Source of the DNA: Cinnamomum chago
Taxonomy: Eukaryota; Streptophyta; Magnoliopsida; Laurales; Lauraceae
Length of the DNA: 64,000 nucleotides
Direction of reading: 5' to 3'
NCBI GenBank assembly: GCA_038049695.1
Contig: CP142458.1
Span: 41,385,501 to 41,449,500 of the forward strand
The position numbers and the translations under genes are program-made. Under the pieces are notes generated by a model, which was not told the DNA's origin, searched no databases, and worked only from the letters and a program-made list of their open reading frames with translations. Each line of letters begins with the position of its first letter. Position 1 is the stretch's first letter. Shown here in pieces: positions 45,268-56,690 of this stretch.

Positions 45268-46842
45268 ATGGACTCCACTATGCTAGACTTTTTAGATTCT
45301 TCTAGACCCCTCATTCTTCCTTCTCTTGGAGATTCAAACCCTCACTTAAATGAATATCAATTTGACTCTAAAGAGGAAGAAAATGAGTATGATGAAGATG
45401 AACTTCAACAAGCCTATAATGAATTATATACATTATCTTCAAAGCTTGATAAGAGAAATAAAAGTCTAAAAGAAGAATCAAATAGACTAAACAAAGAGCT
45501 AGACTCTTCTAAAGATGAACTTAGAGAGAAAGAAGAAGTAATAAAATGTCTAGACTCTAAGTTCATGATCTCTTTAAATAACCTATCCAACATTCAAGAT
45601 GAACTAAAAGAATTAAAGATGGGTTATGAAAATGTCAATAAGGAAAATCTAAAACTAAGAGATAAATTACAAAGGCAAGGTAAAGACTCTAACAATCTTG
45701 AATCTAAATTGACTATCTCTAAAGAAAATTTATCAAATGCTCAAGATGAATTAAATAAGACTAAGATAAATTGTGATGAGCTTAAAAAGGAAAATTGTAA
45801 CCTAAGAGATACAATTAAAAGACAAGATGAAAACATTAACTATTTAAAATCCAAGTTGACAATTTCAAATGAAAATTTGTCTAATGCACAAAGTAATTCA
45901 AAAACTTTAGAACTTGGATCTAATGCTGTTAATGAGCTTAATTCTAAGTTAAAACTTGCCTATGAAGAGCTAAACAATTATAAGGAAATTGAAAATGAAC
46001 TTTCAAAAGTCAAACATGAAAATTCAATCCTTATAACCAAAGTCACTCAACTTGAAAACTATAAACAAAAGTATGAGTGCAAGGTTACCCAAAGTGAAGA
46101 TAGACTTGAAAAATTATTTAAAATGGGTAAACCTCATGGAGATAGGACGGGTATTGGATTCAATAGGAATATGTCTTATGACCCTAAATTCACCAACACT
46201 TTTGTGAAAGGTGAGTCCTCTTTCTCTAGCACTCTTCCTCCCTTGCCCAAATCAAAATGTAATTATTGTGGCATTGAAGGGCATTTTACATTTGAGTGCA
46301 AACTAAGGAAAAGAAGCTATGTGTCTAAACCCATCTTTGAACTCAAGAAGGGAGAATCTAAATCTATGAAGGGTAAGACACTTAAAAACAAAGAAGACTC
46401 CAAAAAGACTAAACAAGTTAAACCAATTAACAAGGAGTCTCCTAAGATAGATTCTAAAAAGCTTAAACAAGTTAAAACAAGCTTGAAAGAATCTAAGAAC
46501 AAAAAGCTTCTCAACCTATCTCCCTTATATGAACCCATGAAAGAACTTTTGAAGAAAGTTGCTAAGTTAAATCTAAATTTCAAAAGTCAAGTAAAGGGAG
46601 AAAATAAGAAGAAAAGAAAAGTGAAGCAATCCCCTAAGAAACAAACTCACCAACATCAAAAGACTAATCACCATTCCAAGCCAAATTTAGTAAAATCTAA
46701 ATATCATGGTGATAAGTTCAAATTGAAAATTTATCAAGTTAAATCTCCTATAGTTGGTGAGAAGTCCAAAATAGACCTCAAAGTTCAACCCTCCCAAGAC
46801 CTTAGGTGGATTCCCAAAGTTATCTACTTAGACAAACCTTAG
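45268..46842 (+). CDS. Gag-like coiled-coil zinc-knuckle protein, copy 2 (524 aa)
   Basis: This is the same protein as at 39273-40847, residue for residue, from the second unit of the tandem array: acidic start, coiled coil, CCHC knuckle, Lys-rich tail. The complete identity points to a duplication too recent for any substitution in the coding region, or to an assembly duplicate. The unit's primer site (TGGTATCAGAGCC near 45155) precedes it. Confidence 0.75.
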   Translation: MDSTMLDFLDSSRPLILPSLGDSNPHLNEYQFDSKEEENEYDEDELQQAYNELYTLSSKLDKRNKSLKEESNRLNKELDSSKDELREKEEVIKCLDSKFMISLNNLSNIQDELKELKMGYENVNKENLKLRDKLQRQGKDSNNLESKLTISKENLSNAQDELNKTKINCDELKKENCNLRDTIKRQDENINYLKSKLTISNENLSNAQSNSKTLELGSNAVNELNSKLKLAYEELNNYKEIENELSKVKHENSILITKVTQLENYKQKYECKVTQSEDRLEKLFKMGKPHGDRTGIGFNRNMSYDPKFTNTFVKGESSFSSTLPPLPKSKCNYCGIEGHFTFECKLRKRSYVSKPIFELKKGESKSMKGKTLKNKEDSKKTKQVKPINKESPKIDSKKLKQVKTSLKESKNKKLLNLSPLYEPMKELLKKVAKLNLNFKSQVKGENKKKRKVKQSPKKQTHQHQKTNHHSKPNLVKSKYHGDKFKLKIYQVKSPIVGEKSKIDLKVQPSQDLRWIPKVIYLDKP

Positions 46843-46858
46843 GGTCTTGAACTTTCAT

Positions 46859-48635
46859 TGACCAACCTATTCTTTTTAAGTTAAATCACTTTGTTGGTCA
46901 TGATTGCTTTGCATTTTTGTTCTTTCTTAGTTACATTTCATAAAATGCATTGTTTCTTTATGATCAATTGATTTTGTTTTCATACACCATTCTAAGTTAC
47001 ACCTCATGGTTTTCAAAATCTTTTGATTATAATTTCATCATGTTTGATTTGCTTTTTGCACTCATATGTCTTGCATTGCATTTCATTACATGACTAATTG
47101 ATTGTGTTTTTAAAAGCTTTCATAGCTAATTTATTCATGATCAATTGTTGTTGAATCATTTGTGTATATGTCATAGTAAGATTATTTGAACAAATGATTT
47201 GAATCAATTCAAGTTTTTCCATGGATTCCTAAGTTATACTTTAATATGGAAAATCATTGTTTTGAAAATTCAACTTGTATGTGTTTCAATTAAGTTATAT
47301 CTTTTAATATACATGTTGAAAATTGTTCTTCAAAGCCATTCTTTTATGCTCATTGTTGGATTTTGTTTATTGAAATGATTTGAAGATTGTTTAATGGAAA
47401 TGCTTTTTAACATCATTAGTTATAATCTTCTAAGCATGTTCCATGTTATCATTTCCTTTTCTTTTGGTTTCATTATCTTAGAATTGGAAATGTATGTTGT
47501 TTGCATCTTTGCTTATTTAGTTATTCTTTTTATATGCAAATGACTATTGGTTCCATGTATGGTTGTGATCTTAGTTATACTTGTAGAAACCATACTAGAA
47601 CCCAAATCCATCCTCTATGCCTTATGGTTATTTCTTTTTGGATGGTTATGATGTTGATTCATGTATACCTTCTTAATGTTGTCATCTTTGTACATGTTTC
47701 AACTTCATAATAGTGTTCTTGATCATATGAACCCCTTTGAAATCCATTTCTTGTATTTCATAGTTATAACTCTTGTTTGATGGATATCTTAGTGTTGAAT
47801 TCATATGATCTAGACACTTTGGAAATTGCATGCATTTCAAAGTCATATCCTTTTACATTGCAATTTACCTTGTTCATCACTATGCTCTATAGTTATATCT
47901 ATATAAGTGATGAATATGCATTTATGATGCTTGATGGAGTTTGCCACATTCTTGCTCTTTATCATGTTATCAAATTCAATTGGTTTCTATTGGTATAATT
48001 TTTGATTGATTTGATTTCTTGAGAATGTGATAAACCTTGTGTGCATTGGATTGAACTTGATAAGTAATATGATTGTTCCATATCACACACCATTAGCATC
48101 ATAATGTTCATGTTGCCACCTCTTTTGCTCATATAGGTATATCTCATGACCACCATGTTTATGTGTTCATAATATTGGTTGGTTATTAGTTGAGGTTGGC
48201 TTCATGCTTGAATTTCATTTCACTCATTCATGCACTTTAATAGTCATATTTATTGATTGAATGAAATGAGTTCAAAACTTACATAGCATATGATTTTCAT
48301 AAGTTATATTGATTGATGCTATGTTTGAGTAAACCCCATATCATCGATAGCTCTAATTTGGATTTCTCATAATAGTTATACTTTTAAATCCATTTTAGAG
48401 TGATTGAGTTTATAGTCACATCCTTTAATCTCAATTGATATGTTTATTTCAATTGGTATCCATGATCGTTTCTCCCATTAGACCTTGCTCTCTTTTGGTA
48501 ATTTGATCATATGAGCCCTATAGTTAAATGAATCTAATCCTTTCCTTGAAGTTGACCCTCACTTGGTTAAACCATCTACTTCTTGAATCTAATAGTTATA
48601 TCTTGTCAAAAGCTTGACAAAAGAAGAGAATGGAT
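46859..48635 (+). repeat. Array of covarying hairpins, tandem unit 2
   Basis: It is an exact-looking repeat of 40864-42640, offset by 5995 bp, with all hairpins conserved. It gives no independent evolutionary evidence because the units are virtually identical. Confidence 0.8.
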
Positions 48636-48825
48636 TGAGGGGAGTGTAAACCTTCATAGGAAGAATTAGTTTTGATCAAATTCACCCTTGGATTGCCTTT
48701 GAGCCCTTAGAGATAACTTTCATGCATGATAGCCTGTTATGAATTTCATTTTCAATTCCATTTGTTAACAGGTGCTACTAAAGGTATTTTCCTTATTTCA
48801 TGTGTGTAGGTTCCTTTGCAATTTA

Positions 48826-49256
48826 ATGTCAAAGGGGGAGAGAGTTTAAGTACTCAAAGATCTCCTACTCATCAAAGGGGGAGAGAGTTCGAGAGTTCAA
48901 GTACTCGAAGATCTCCTATCCATAAAAGGGGGAGAGTTGTCCAAGCTTCCAAAGGGGAGAGAATGCATACCTTGCCAAAGGAAGAAAGAGGCATGGTCAA
49001 AGGGGGAGAGCAAATAGAAGAAAGAAAGCTTGGAGCTAAAAGAGATGCTTGGCTAAAGAGAGGAAGATGGAAAGAAAGCTTGAAGAATGATCAAGCTCCA
49101 AGCATCAAGAAGATTGAAGAAAAGAGCCCAAGAGCCCAAGCTAAGAGAAGAAGCATCCAAGAAGATTTCAAGACTTGTCCAGCTTAGGGGGAGCTGAAGA
49201 CTAAGTGTGAAATGTCAATGATGAGTAAGTTGCCATCAAATTGCAAAGGGGGAGAT
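48826..49256 (+). repeat. Multiple polypurine tracts before LTR 3
   Basis: This is a copy of the block at 42831-43261. AAAGGGGGAGAG tracts are repeated within about 200 bp, followed by the terminal tract AAAGGGGGAGAT adjoining LTR 3 at 49257. Confidence 0.65.
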
Positions 49257-51129
49257 TGTTAGGGATTTTGTAATTTGCAATTTGGTGGATGCATTTGCAC
49301 TTTAGCATCATTTGAATTCACACACTAGCATTGTTTTTAGAAACCTTGAAATCTAGTTTTATTCATGCATAGCTTTTAAGATTTGGAAAAGCTTTTGTTT
49401 TATGCATGGTTTGGTTTTAAACTTGGATGCATTAGTTTTGAAACCCAAACTCTTTTGAAAACCTATTTCCTTGTGCATTATATTTGGAAAATCATCTTGA
49501 CAATTTAGGTTTGAACTTTGCATACATTCATCCCTTCATAATCAAATGTGTATGCATTGTTTTTGAAAAAGGAGTTTTTAGAAAATCAAGCTAGCCTTTG
49601 GTTTTAAAGTTTTGAATCTTTTTAGGCTTTGTGTGTTTCATGTTTTTATACTTCTTTGAATGATTTAAAACATGTGAAAAAGCTTGATTTTAATGGCCCA
49701 AAAGATCCCCAAAGAAAATCTTCAAAAACCCAATAAATGGGAATTTCTGGACAGGCCCGGTCAACCGGCCATGTGTGGCCGGTCAACCGGCCAAGAGGCC
49801 CGGTCAACCGGCCAGACTGCCGGTTAACCGGGTTTCTGAAGCTCAAACGGGCATTTTTATGACCGTTGTGTTTGGCCGGTCAACCTGCCTGTCATGGTCG
49901 GTCAACCGGGGATATAGCCGTTGGGCTGTTTTGGGGATATAAATGAGTTCTTTCCTTTGTCTTTGGTTGGAGATTTTAAAACCTTCTTTGAGGAGCTTTG
50001 AGAGAAGACAAAGGGGATGATCTAAGAGACATCAAGGGGTCATTAAGTAAAGCTTAAGCTTGGATCAACTAAGTTAAATCTCCAAGTAAGTTTTACTTTT
50101 AATTAATCATTTGTTATGTGCTTTATTTGAATCTTTGGAAAATGATTTCAAGCATGATAACAATGATGTGTTGAATCCTTTCTTCCTTTCATCTTTGATA
50201 TTCAAGATTGGATTCATCACTTTGATTTCAACCCAAGTTTTGTTTTAAACTTTCTTAATCATGCTTAGCCAAAGTCTTTGATTTCCTTTAATGCATGATT
50301 CTTTGTCTTGGTTGAAACTTGCTTGTTGTTTTCATTCATTTAAACATTAGTAAAATCTATTTGTTTTTGAAAACAACATGCACATGCATCACATGTTCTA
50401 AATTAGTCATTTTCATACAACTTGTTAGTCCTTGATTTTCATGTCATAAACAAGTTGAATTTCATACATGTGATTTGCATAAGACTTCAATCAAATCTTT
50501 TATGAGCTTTAAACTTTGAAATGCCTTGAGCATACATTTGAATAAGCCTTATTTTTAAACTTGATTGAAGTCATCACACACACACATCATGAGCATACAC
50601 TTTTGCATACATAGAGTGTTTGTGTGAGTTTGTATTACACTTTCATATCCGCCTATTTAAGAGGCAATTTCATTGAGCTAAAATTGTAATCTCTTAGAGT
50701 GTTGAGTAAACACTTTCTTTGAGAAATCTTGAATTGTGTAAGGTTATTGCTTAGCCTAAGAAAAGCATCTTGTAAGGTTATTGCTTAGCCTAGAAAAGCA
50801 CATTGTAAGGTTGTTGTTGAGCCTAGAAAAACAACTTTGTAAGGGTTATTGCTTAGCCTTTGAAAAAGCATACATAGTGGAAATCCGGTGGGGTGATTGG
50901 ATTCACAAGCCGGTAGTGGACGTAGGCATTGAGGCCGAACCACTATAAACATTGGTGTTGTGGTGCTTGCTTTTGTGGTGATTGTTTATTTTAGCTTCCG
51001 CATATTGTATGGTTAATCATCACATGTGACTAGTTTTTGTTAAGAATTTAAAATTGGTCTAAATTGGTCATAGTTGTAGCAAACCCTATTCACCCCCCCC
51101 TCTAGGGTTAGGATCCTCGTGGACTTTCA
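49257..51129 (+). repeat. LTR 3 of tandem element, 1873 bp
   Basis: It has the same ends as LTR 1 and is followed by the CTATG duplication. Differences from LTR 2 account exactly for the length change: +22 bp (extra palindrome unit near 49771), -35 bp (one small-hairpin unit lost near 50780) and -5 in the C-run (8 C). At least three substitutions occur, near 49877, 49898 and 50372. Confidence 0.92.
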
Positions 51130-54068
51130 CTATGAGTCGGCATCACTAAGCTTGGATACCTTGTCGGTTTGATCCACCGACTTGGAAATCCCTCTCCTGT
51201 CCCGCCAGCTGCAATTTGGATCCCGATACCCGGTTATTACCGTGGTCCCGTCCCGATACCTGGTTCGCTACCGTGGTCCCGTTCCCGTATATTTATATTG
51301 TATATATGATTTACGTTGAGTCTCCTCACCTTGTGTGACTGAGACCAACGTCCCATTATACTCTTGTCACTTCGGTGATAGAGGACTTAGCTTCTTGTGA
51401 TTGTCATCTTGCCAGTTCCCGATTCCTTCGATACCCGACATGTTTTATATTGCTTACTTGCTTTCCGATGAATAATTCATTTCCTTTATGAAAGTTTTTA
51501 TTTAAACAAGTGTTAATATTCTCCAATGTAAATTCAGTTATTATTATATTGCCTTCTGTTCTTGGTACCCGCACATGTTTTAAATGAATGCCGGTTGGGC
51601 GAATACCCATGCTTTTACTTATGTTTCACACGATCGATGGTTTTACTAGATTTATGTGATTTCACATGTTTTAAATGATTACCCGATTCGTTAAATACCC
51701 ATGCTTTTACATATGTTTCAAACGATCAATGATTTTGCTAGATTTATATGATTACACATGTTTTAAAGGAATACCCGAATTTTTAAATATCCGAGCTTGC
51801 TTTAAAGGACATTTGGTTTGTCAGATATCTATGTTTATACCTGTTTTTAAATGATACCCGATTTGTTAAATATCCATGCTTTGAAATATGTTTCAAATGA
51901 CACTTGTTTGCCAGATCCCTACGTTTATACCTGTTTTAAACGATATCGGCTTGTTAAATATCCGTATTTTCACATATGTTTCAAATGGACATTGGTTTTG
52001 CTAGACTGCTATGAATACCTGGTTTGTTGTATACTTGTGTTTTTACTTAAGTTTTAAATGAACGTTGTTTTGCCATACCGCTATGTTTATACATGTTTTA
52101 GACGAACACCCGATTGTCAAATATCTATGATTATAGATGATGTAAATGAACACATGTTTTATTAGATATTCATGTTTTACCCATGCTTGAAATGAATACA
52201 GGTTTTCCCGAGATTCCCGACTTTACACCCGTTTAATTATATGCAGCATTTGATCGAGTATCATGATTTATCTTATGTTTTATTCTTCAGTATATTTGTT
52301 ATCTTTTCATCCACCTGCCAGACCGTCGTGTCTGACCCACTACTTTTGGTACTCAGGTTCAGATTTCTTCGCCCCGAGTTGAGTGTTTTATTGGTTGTGG
52401 AGCCATGCTTTGCAGGTTGGTTTGTCGGCTATGTCATGTAGACATTGAGCTTGACATCGGAGCTACGTCACATTTGGGTAGTAGTTTATAGCTTTTTGTT
52501 GTATGGCTTTTATTAGCCTTTTTCTTGGGATTCTTAATTAATGCACATTGATAATTGTAACTTGAACATATTTGGGAATGTAATATCCTGTTACTGTCAG
52601 CTCTGTATTTTATTGTGATGGTTAATCCAGTCTGATATGATTCTTGATATAATAGCTTAGTGCTAAAGGTTGAGTGCGACGCGGAATCCGATGGGTGTCC
52701 GCGGTGAGGATATCACAACCATAAATGAATATTTCTAATAAGTGCGGAAGCATGTAGCAAATCAAATAGTCAGACTATCTCTAGTCATGAAAGCATTAAC
52801 ATCAAGTATAAAAAACTGTATCAGAATGAGCAATGCTCAAATAATATGTTTCCCAAAAGTAAGTTAAAGTTTAACAAAAGATCACTTATTTACATTTTCC
52901 AAAACTAGAGGCCAACAAAGGCCAATATAAACAAAACAATAACCCAATGAATGGTTAAATAGTTTTCCCCAAAATGTTACGCTTCTTATAGCAACCCGAT
53001 GTCTACATAACATCGTCAGCACGCCACTCGACTAGAGGTTGCGGCTCACCTACCGCCTCCTCAGGCTCCTCCGCAAGGAAACCGGCAACGGGACCTGAGT
53101 ACCAAAGCAAATGGGTCAGACACGACGGTCTGGCAAGAGAATGAAAGATACAATAACAGGTAGTAATAAAGGAAATACCTTGAAAAGCATAGAATCTGTT
53201 TAAACAAGAACTCTCATAAAGTAGATAAATCATTTGTTAGAAAATGGGCAAATAAGATAAAACATATAAGGTAACTAAGGAATCGAGAACTAATCAAGAT
53301 GGCAATCACATAAAGCTAAGTCCTCTGTCACTAAAGTGACAACAGTATAACGGGACGTTGATCTCAGTCACACAAGGTGGGGAGATTCAACGTAAATTAT
53401 ATATACAATATAAATATACGGGACGGGACCACGGTAGCGAACCAGGTATCGGGACGGGACCACTATAATAGACCGGGTATCAGGATCCAAACTGCAGCTG
53501 GCGGGACGAGAAGGGATCTCCAAGTCGGTGGATCAAACTGACAAGGTATCCAAGCTTAGTGATGCCGACTCATAGGACAAATAACAAATCGAGACATATG
53601 CAAGTAAATCAAGTACAATAAATAAACGAGCAAGACGGGGATGCTCAAGGGCAGACTGTCATTTCCTGTCGGGCAATACATTTCAGGACAAATAACGTTA
53701 CTAGTGTAACTATCATGCTTTCGGGAAAACAAATCATATAATATAAATCTTGGAATGAAGTGAAACAATGAACTATAACCATTTCGGGTAAAATACTGGT
53801 TTCAAGATCTATTTAGTATATAGGGGTCCCGTATGTCGCTTATAATAAAGACTTGGTACTCCTCAAGTTAGAAGACATTCCGGGCTCCTTATGCACCTTG
53901 AATTTCCAAAACTTCGAATGAAATCTTTGTGATATGGTTTCTTCCTCAAATGACCTCATACAATGCTTAATCAATCTCCTTGGCATAGAGGGGTTCCCAG
54001 AGAATAGACCCAACCATTGAAACAGTTGAACATTGTCCCAAACATAGCCTATGCCAGACGAACCGCAT

Positions 54069-54330
54069 CGCTCGAGCGGACTGGAGGGTTTGCTCGAGCG
54101 AGTCGCTCGCTGGAATGGTTGTCTGGGTGGGTTCGCTCGAGCGAAGTGGAGGTCGCTCGAACGAACTCATTGGGGCGAGCGAATATTTAAATGCGTTCGA
54201 ACGAACAACTCTCTGGAATGAGTTCTGGGATGTCCGCTCGAGCGACCACGGGTCCGCTCGAGCGACCAGGCTACTGGAATGCTCTGAACCCTTTCCTGGA
54301 CAGGTCGCTCGAGCGAAGTGTCATGGTTGC
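54069..54330. repeat. Palindrome cluster CGCTCGAGCG, LTR B
   Basis: About eight units share CTCGAGCGA, with variants such as CTCGAACGAAC. They are spaced 10-45 bp apart and include CGCTCGAGCG at 54069-54078 and two GTCCGCTCGAGCGACC units near 54230-54265. A reduced version remains at 2958-2990. It lies at the same relative place in the LTR as the CCGATCGATCGG cluster of family A. Confidence 0.85.
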
Positions 54331-54793
54331 TCGAGCGAACTGTCCAGAACCTGAATTCGGACCAGTTCAGCTCCACAATAACTCTTCCTTTTTACAACCC
54401 CTTGTTAACCACTTTCATACATCAAATGAGGAGTATAAATCTCCATTCAAATGACCTCAAATCTCCAACCACATCCATCACATTCTCCTCCATCCATATC
54501 ACATTCCATATAAGCAAAGAGGAGAAGGAAACCATTTCACACAATATACATATTCAAGACAAAACAAGAAAACATTAATTGCTATGAGCTAACACATCTA
54601 TATGACCATAAATGCATCCTTTAATACTCCATCAAGAACATTTATTTCAACTATAAACATATTAATGAAAACATGAAAATCCATAAATGCTTCACCAACC
54701 ATTTAAAACTTAAAACACCCAATCATTCACTTGCCTTATGTCCAAGCTAGCCAAAAATCAAGCCTCTAATCACTTCTCAAGCTCACTTCCAAG

Positions 54794-54929
54794 CTACAAT
54801 CAAAAGCCCCCAAAACAACCCTAAAATGGGTTACACAAGGAATGAAATTGAAAGAACTAACAATAATGCACATGGAGCTCATCAAGGGCTAGGAGACAAC
54901 AAATCTAGAAGATGAAGGGGATTACTTAC
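54794..54929 (-). other. Putative leader intron in LTR B (136 bp)
   Basis: On the minus strand: TTGCAA|GTAAGT ... GATTGTAG|CTTGG. The donor context (ACCTTGCAAGTAAGT) is the same as in family A, and the body shares CATCTTCTAGATTTGT and AACCCATTTTAGGG with the family A intron. Confidence 0.5.
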
Positions 54930-55690
54930 TTGCAAGGTTCTCTAATGGCAATGGTAAGCTCAAAGGAAGTCTTGGAATGGAAGGATTTCTCCACAAAACC
55001 ATCCAGAGAAAGCTCTCAAGGAGGTGAAGAAGAAGATGACCTCAACTCTCCTATTGGTGCAAGCTTGGGAGTGGATTTAGGATGAAGAAGCAAGAAGAAG
55101 AAAGAGTTGCTCACAAAACCCTAGGTTTTCTCTCTTGTGCTGGAAAAAGAAATGGAATGAATGAAGGGTTGAGTTCCCCTTTGTTAACAAATGGATTGGG
55201 TCCCACTACTAAAGGAACTTGGATGACTAAAATCATCTCTTTCGGGACCTCGGATGGATTCGACGAAGAAGGAAGAAATGATCGTCGAAATATCTAGTTT
55301 CCGAAAAATATATGTTTCGCGGGTTTCGGGAATATCAAGTTTTGGGTACAGATTTTATGTGCAATGACTGTTTTGCCCTCAAGGCTATGAAATCGGGTTT
55401 CGGGATCTCAAATGGACACGGGATCAACATGAAAGTTGTAGAGTTTATCAATACGAATAAAACGAGATCAAAACAATGAATGCAAAAATCTCCGATAAAT
55501 CCTCAAACATATGCAATGTCATGAAAAGGAACCCCCAAAGGGCCCTACTAGTTACCAAAGCATTCAAAGTAGCCCAAAACTAGAATCAAAGCTATTCCGA
55601 ACCCAACTTAGCCAAAATCACTAATCAAGCTTAGCACTAACACGCAACTTAATTAGCACTAATCGGGTTCACTCGGGTCGGGGTCTTACA

Positions 55691-56212
55691 TTGGTGACTC
55701 AAAGCAAATGAATAGATAGAAACTTGAGTTCATTAATGTCTCAGGATTATGAGCCTATTGCTAGGAAATCATGAGAGCAGACCTTAAAATAAAGACAGTG
55801 TACATAAGGTGCTTCTCATGGTCCTTCAATACATCCAATGTACCAGCACCATGATCCAGAATCTTACATTCTGATGATCGAGACAAATCACACTATTTCA
55901 TAGTGATCAAAGTGATGCAACCTTGTCAGATAAGATGCTCAATCTCATTACTAGTTGTGAAGATATTTAAGTATAAGATTTGCAATACATGTCTCCTGTA
56001 TGTGGATCTCATCCATACACATGTATTACATCTAGTATACTTGTGGACACCGGTTCATCTCATGAACTATTATGTCATTCATATTAGTTATGTGCAAACA
56101 AGTAATAAAACATCATTCATCTCATGAAAGGAAAGCAATAATATATATGGATAAATAAAGAAATTAATCAATTATTACATCATATACTGGTATTGAGACC
56201 AGAAAACTAACA
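55691..56212 (-). repeat. Copia 3' LTR fragment
   Basis: On the minus strand it starts TGTTAGTTTTCTGG at 56212, right after the polypurine tract AAGTGGGAGAT. It is cut at 55691 by the family B LTR. No partner LTR is in the window. Confidence 0.75.
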
Positions 56213-56690
56213 ATCTCCCACTTGGGCTCAATGCCAGTCAGGGTTGCATCTCATGCAGATCCCATCTACTTACTGCTCAAAGACTTTGGTAGTCAAAGGC
56301 TTAGTAAAGGGATCTCCCATATTGTCTGCAGAGTCTATCTGGGTGATAGCAGTATCACCTCTCTGCACAATCTCTCTGACCATTTGTTATAACCTTTGTA
56401 CATGTTTTTGGCTCCTTGGTTTCTTGGACTTATCGACTGCTCTCTGACCATTTGTTATAACCTCTGTACATGTTTTTGGCTCCTGGGTTCCTTGGACTTA
56501 TCAACTGCCCTGTTGTTATCAAAGTAAACTGTGAGCGGCTGTCCTGCCAAAAGTACCACTCCAAGTTCCATAAGGAATCTTTTGAGTCAATCTGCTTCTT
56601 TAGCTGCTTTTCAAGTAGCTACAACATAAACACATACCCAGAAGTTGATTTCTTGGAATTTATGTATAAGTCTGACCGTCGGGCTTTTTA
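56213..56690 (-). pseudogene. Copia RNase H / pol C-terminus remnant
   Basis: On the minus strand one frame reads EIVQRGDTAITQIDSADNMG followed by DPFTKPLTTKVFEQ (about 56375-56270), the hallmark end of Copia pol. A stop follows, then the polypurine tract. Further upstream (56510-56690) only scattered antisense similarity to the RNase H of the intact element is visible. A 68-bp direct repeat (56372-56439 and 56440-56507) interrupts it. Not functional. Confidence 0.75.

Larger units (their letters stand above)
37263..51129 (+). mobile_element. Tandem hairpin-element array: LTR-int-LTR-int-LTR (13.9 kb)
   Basis: Three LTRs (37263-39157, 43262-45152 and 49257-51129) alternate with two internal regions of 4104 bp each. 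The target duplication CTATG flanks only the outer ends (37258-37262 and 51130-51134); the middle LTR joins a polypurine tract on its left and a primer site on its right. Both internal regions have identical ORFs, and the repeat unit lengths (5999 and 5995 bp) differ only by the C-run. Each internal region has a primer site, a gag-like ORF, a hairpin array and polypurine tracts but no protease, integrase or RT. It is a non-autonomous Copia-like element by LTR and gag features. Confidence 0.9.
34826..52694 (+). mobile_element. Gypsy-type LTR, family A, copy 3, split by tandem element
   Basis: TGTGAGAACCCGACC starts at 34826 and the LTR runs to 37262. It is interrupted by the tandem hairpin element (37263-51129) and resumes after the CTATG duplication to 52694. 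About 160 bp of its 3' end is missing; the sequence switches after CCGATGG to an inverted family B LTR end. Its core-promoter TATAAAA is at 35337-35343. No coding internal region is present. It is inserted in the 3' LTR of the hairpin element; the distal target duplication is lost. Confidence 0.8.
52695..55690 (-). repeat. Gypsy-type LTR, family B, nearly complete (2996 bp)
   Basis: On the minus strand it starts TGTAAGACCCCGACCC at 55690. It continues through a leader with GTAAGT donor, the CGCTCGAGCG cluster and the text shared with 2857-4425. It stops short of its 3' end by about 110 bp at 52695, where the family A LTR (copy 3) abuts tail to tail. No gag or primer site is attached. Confidence 0.75.
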
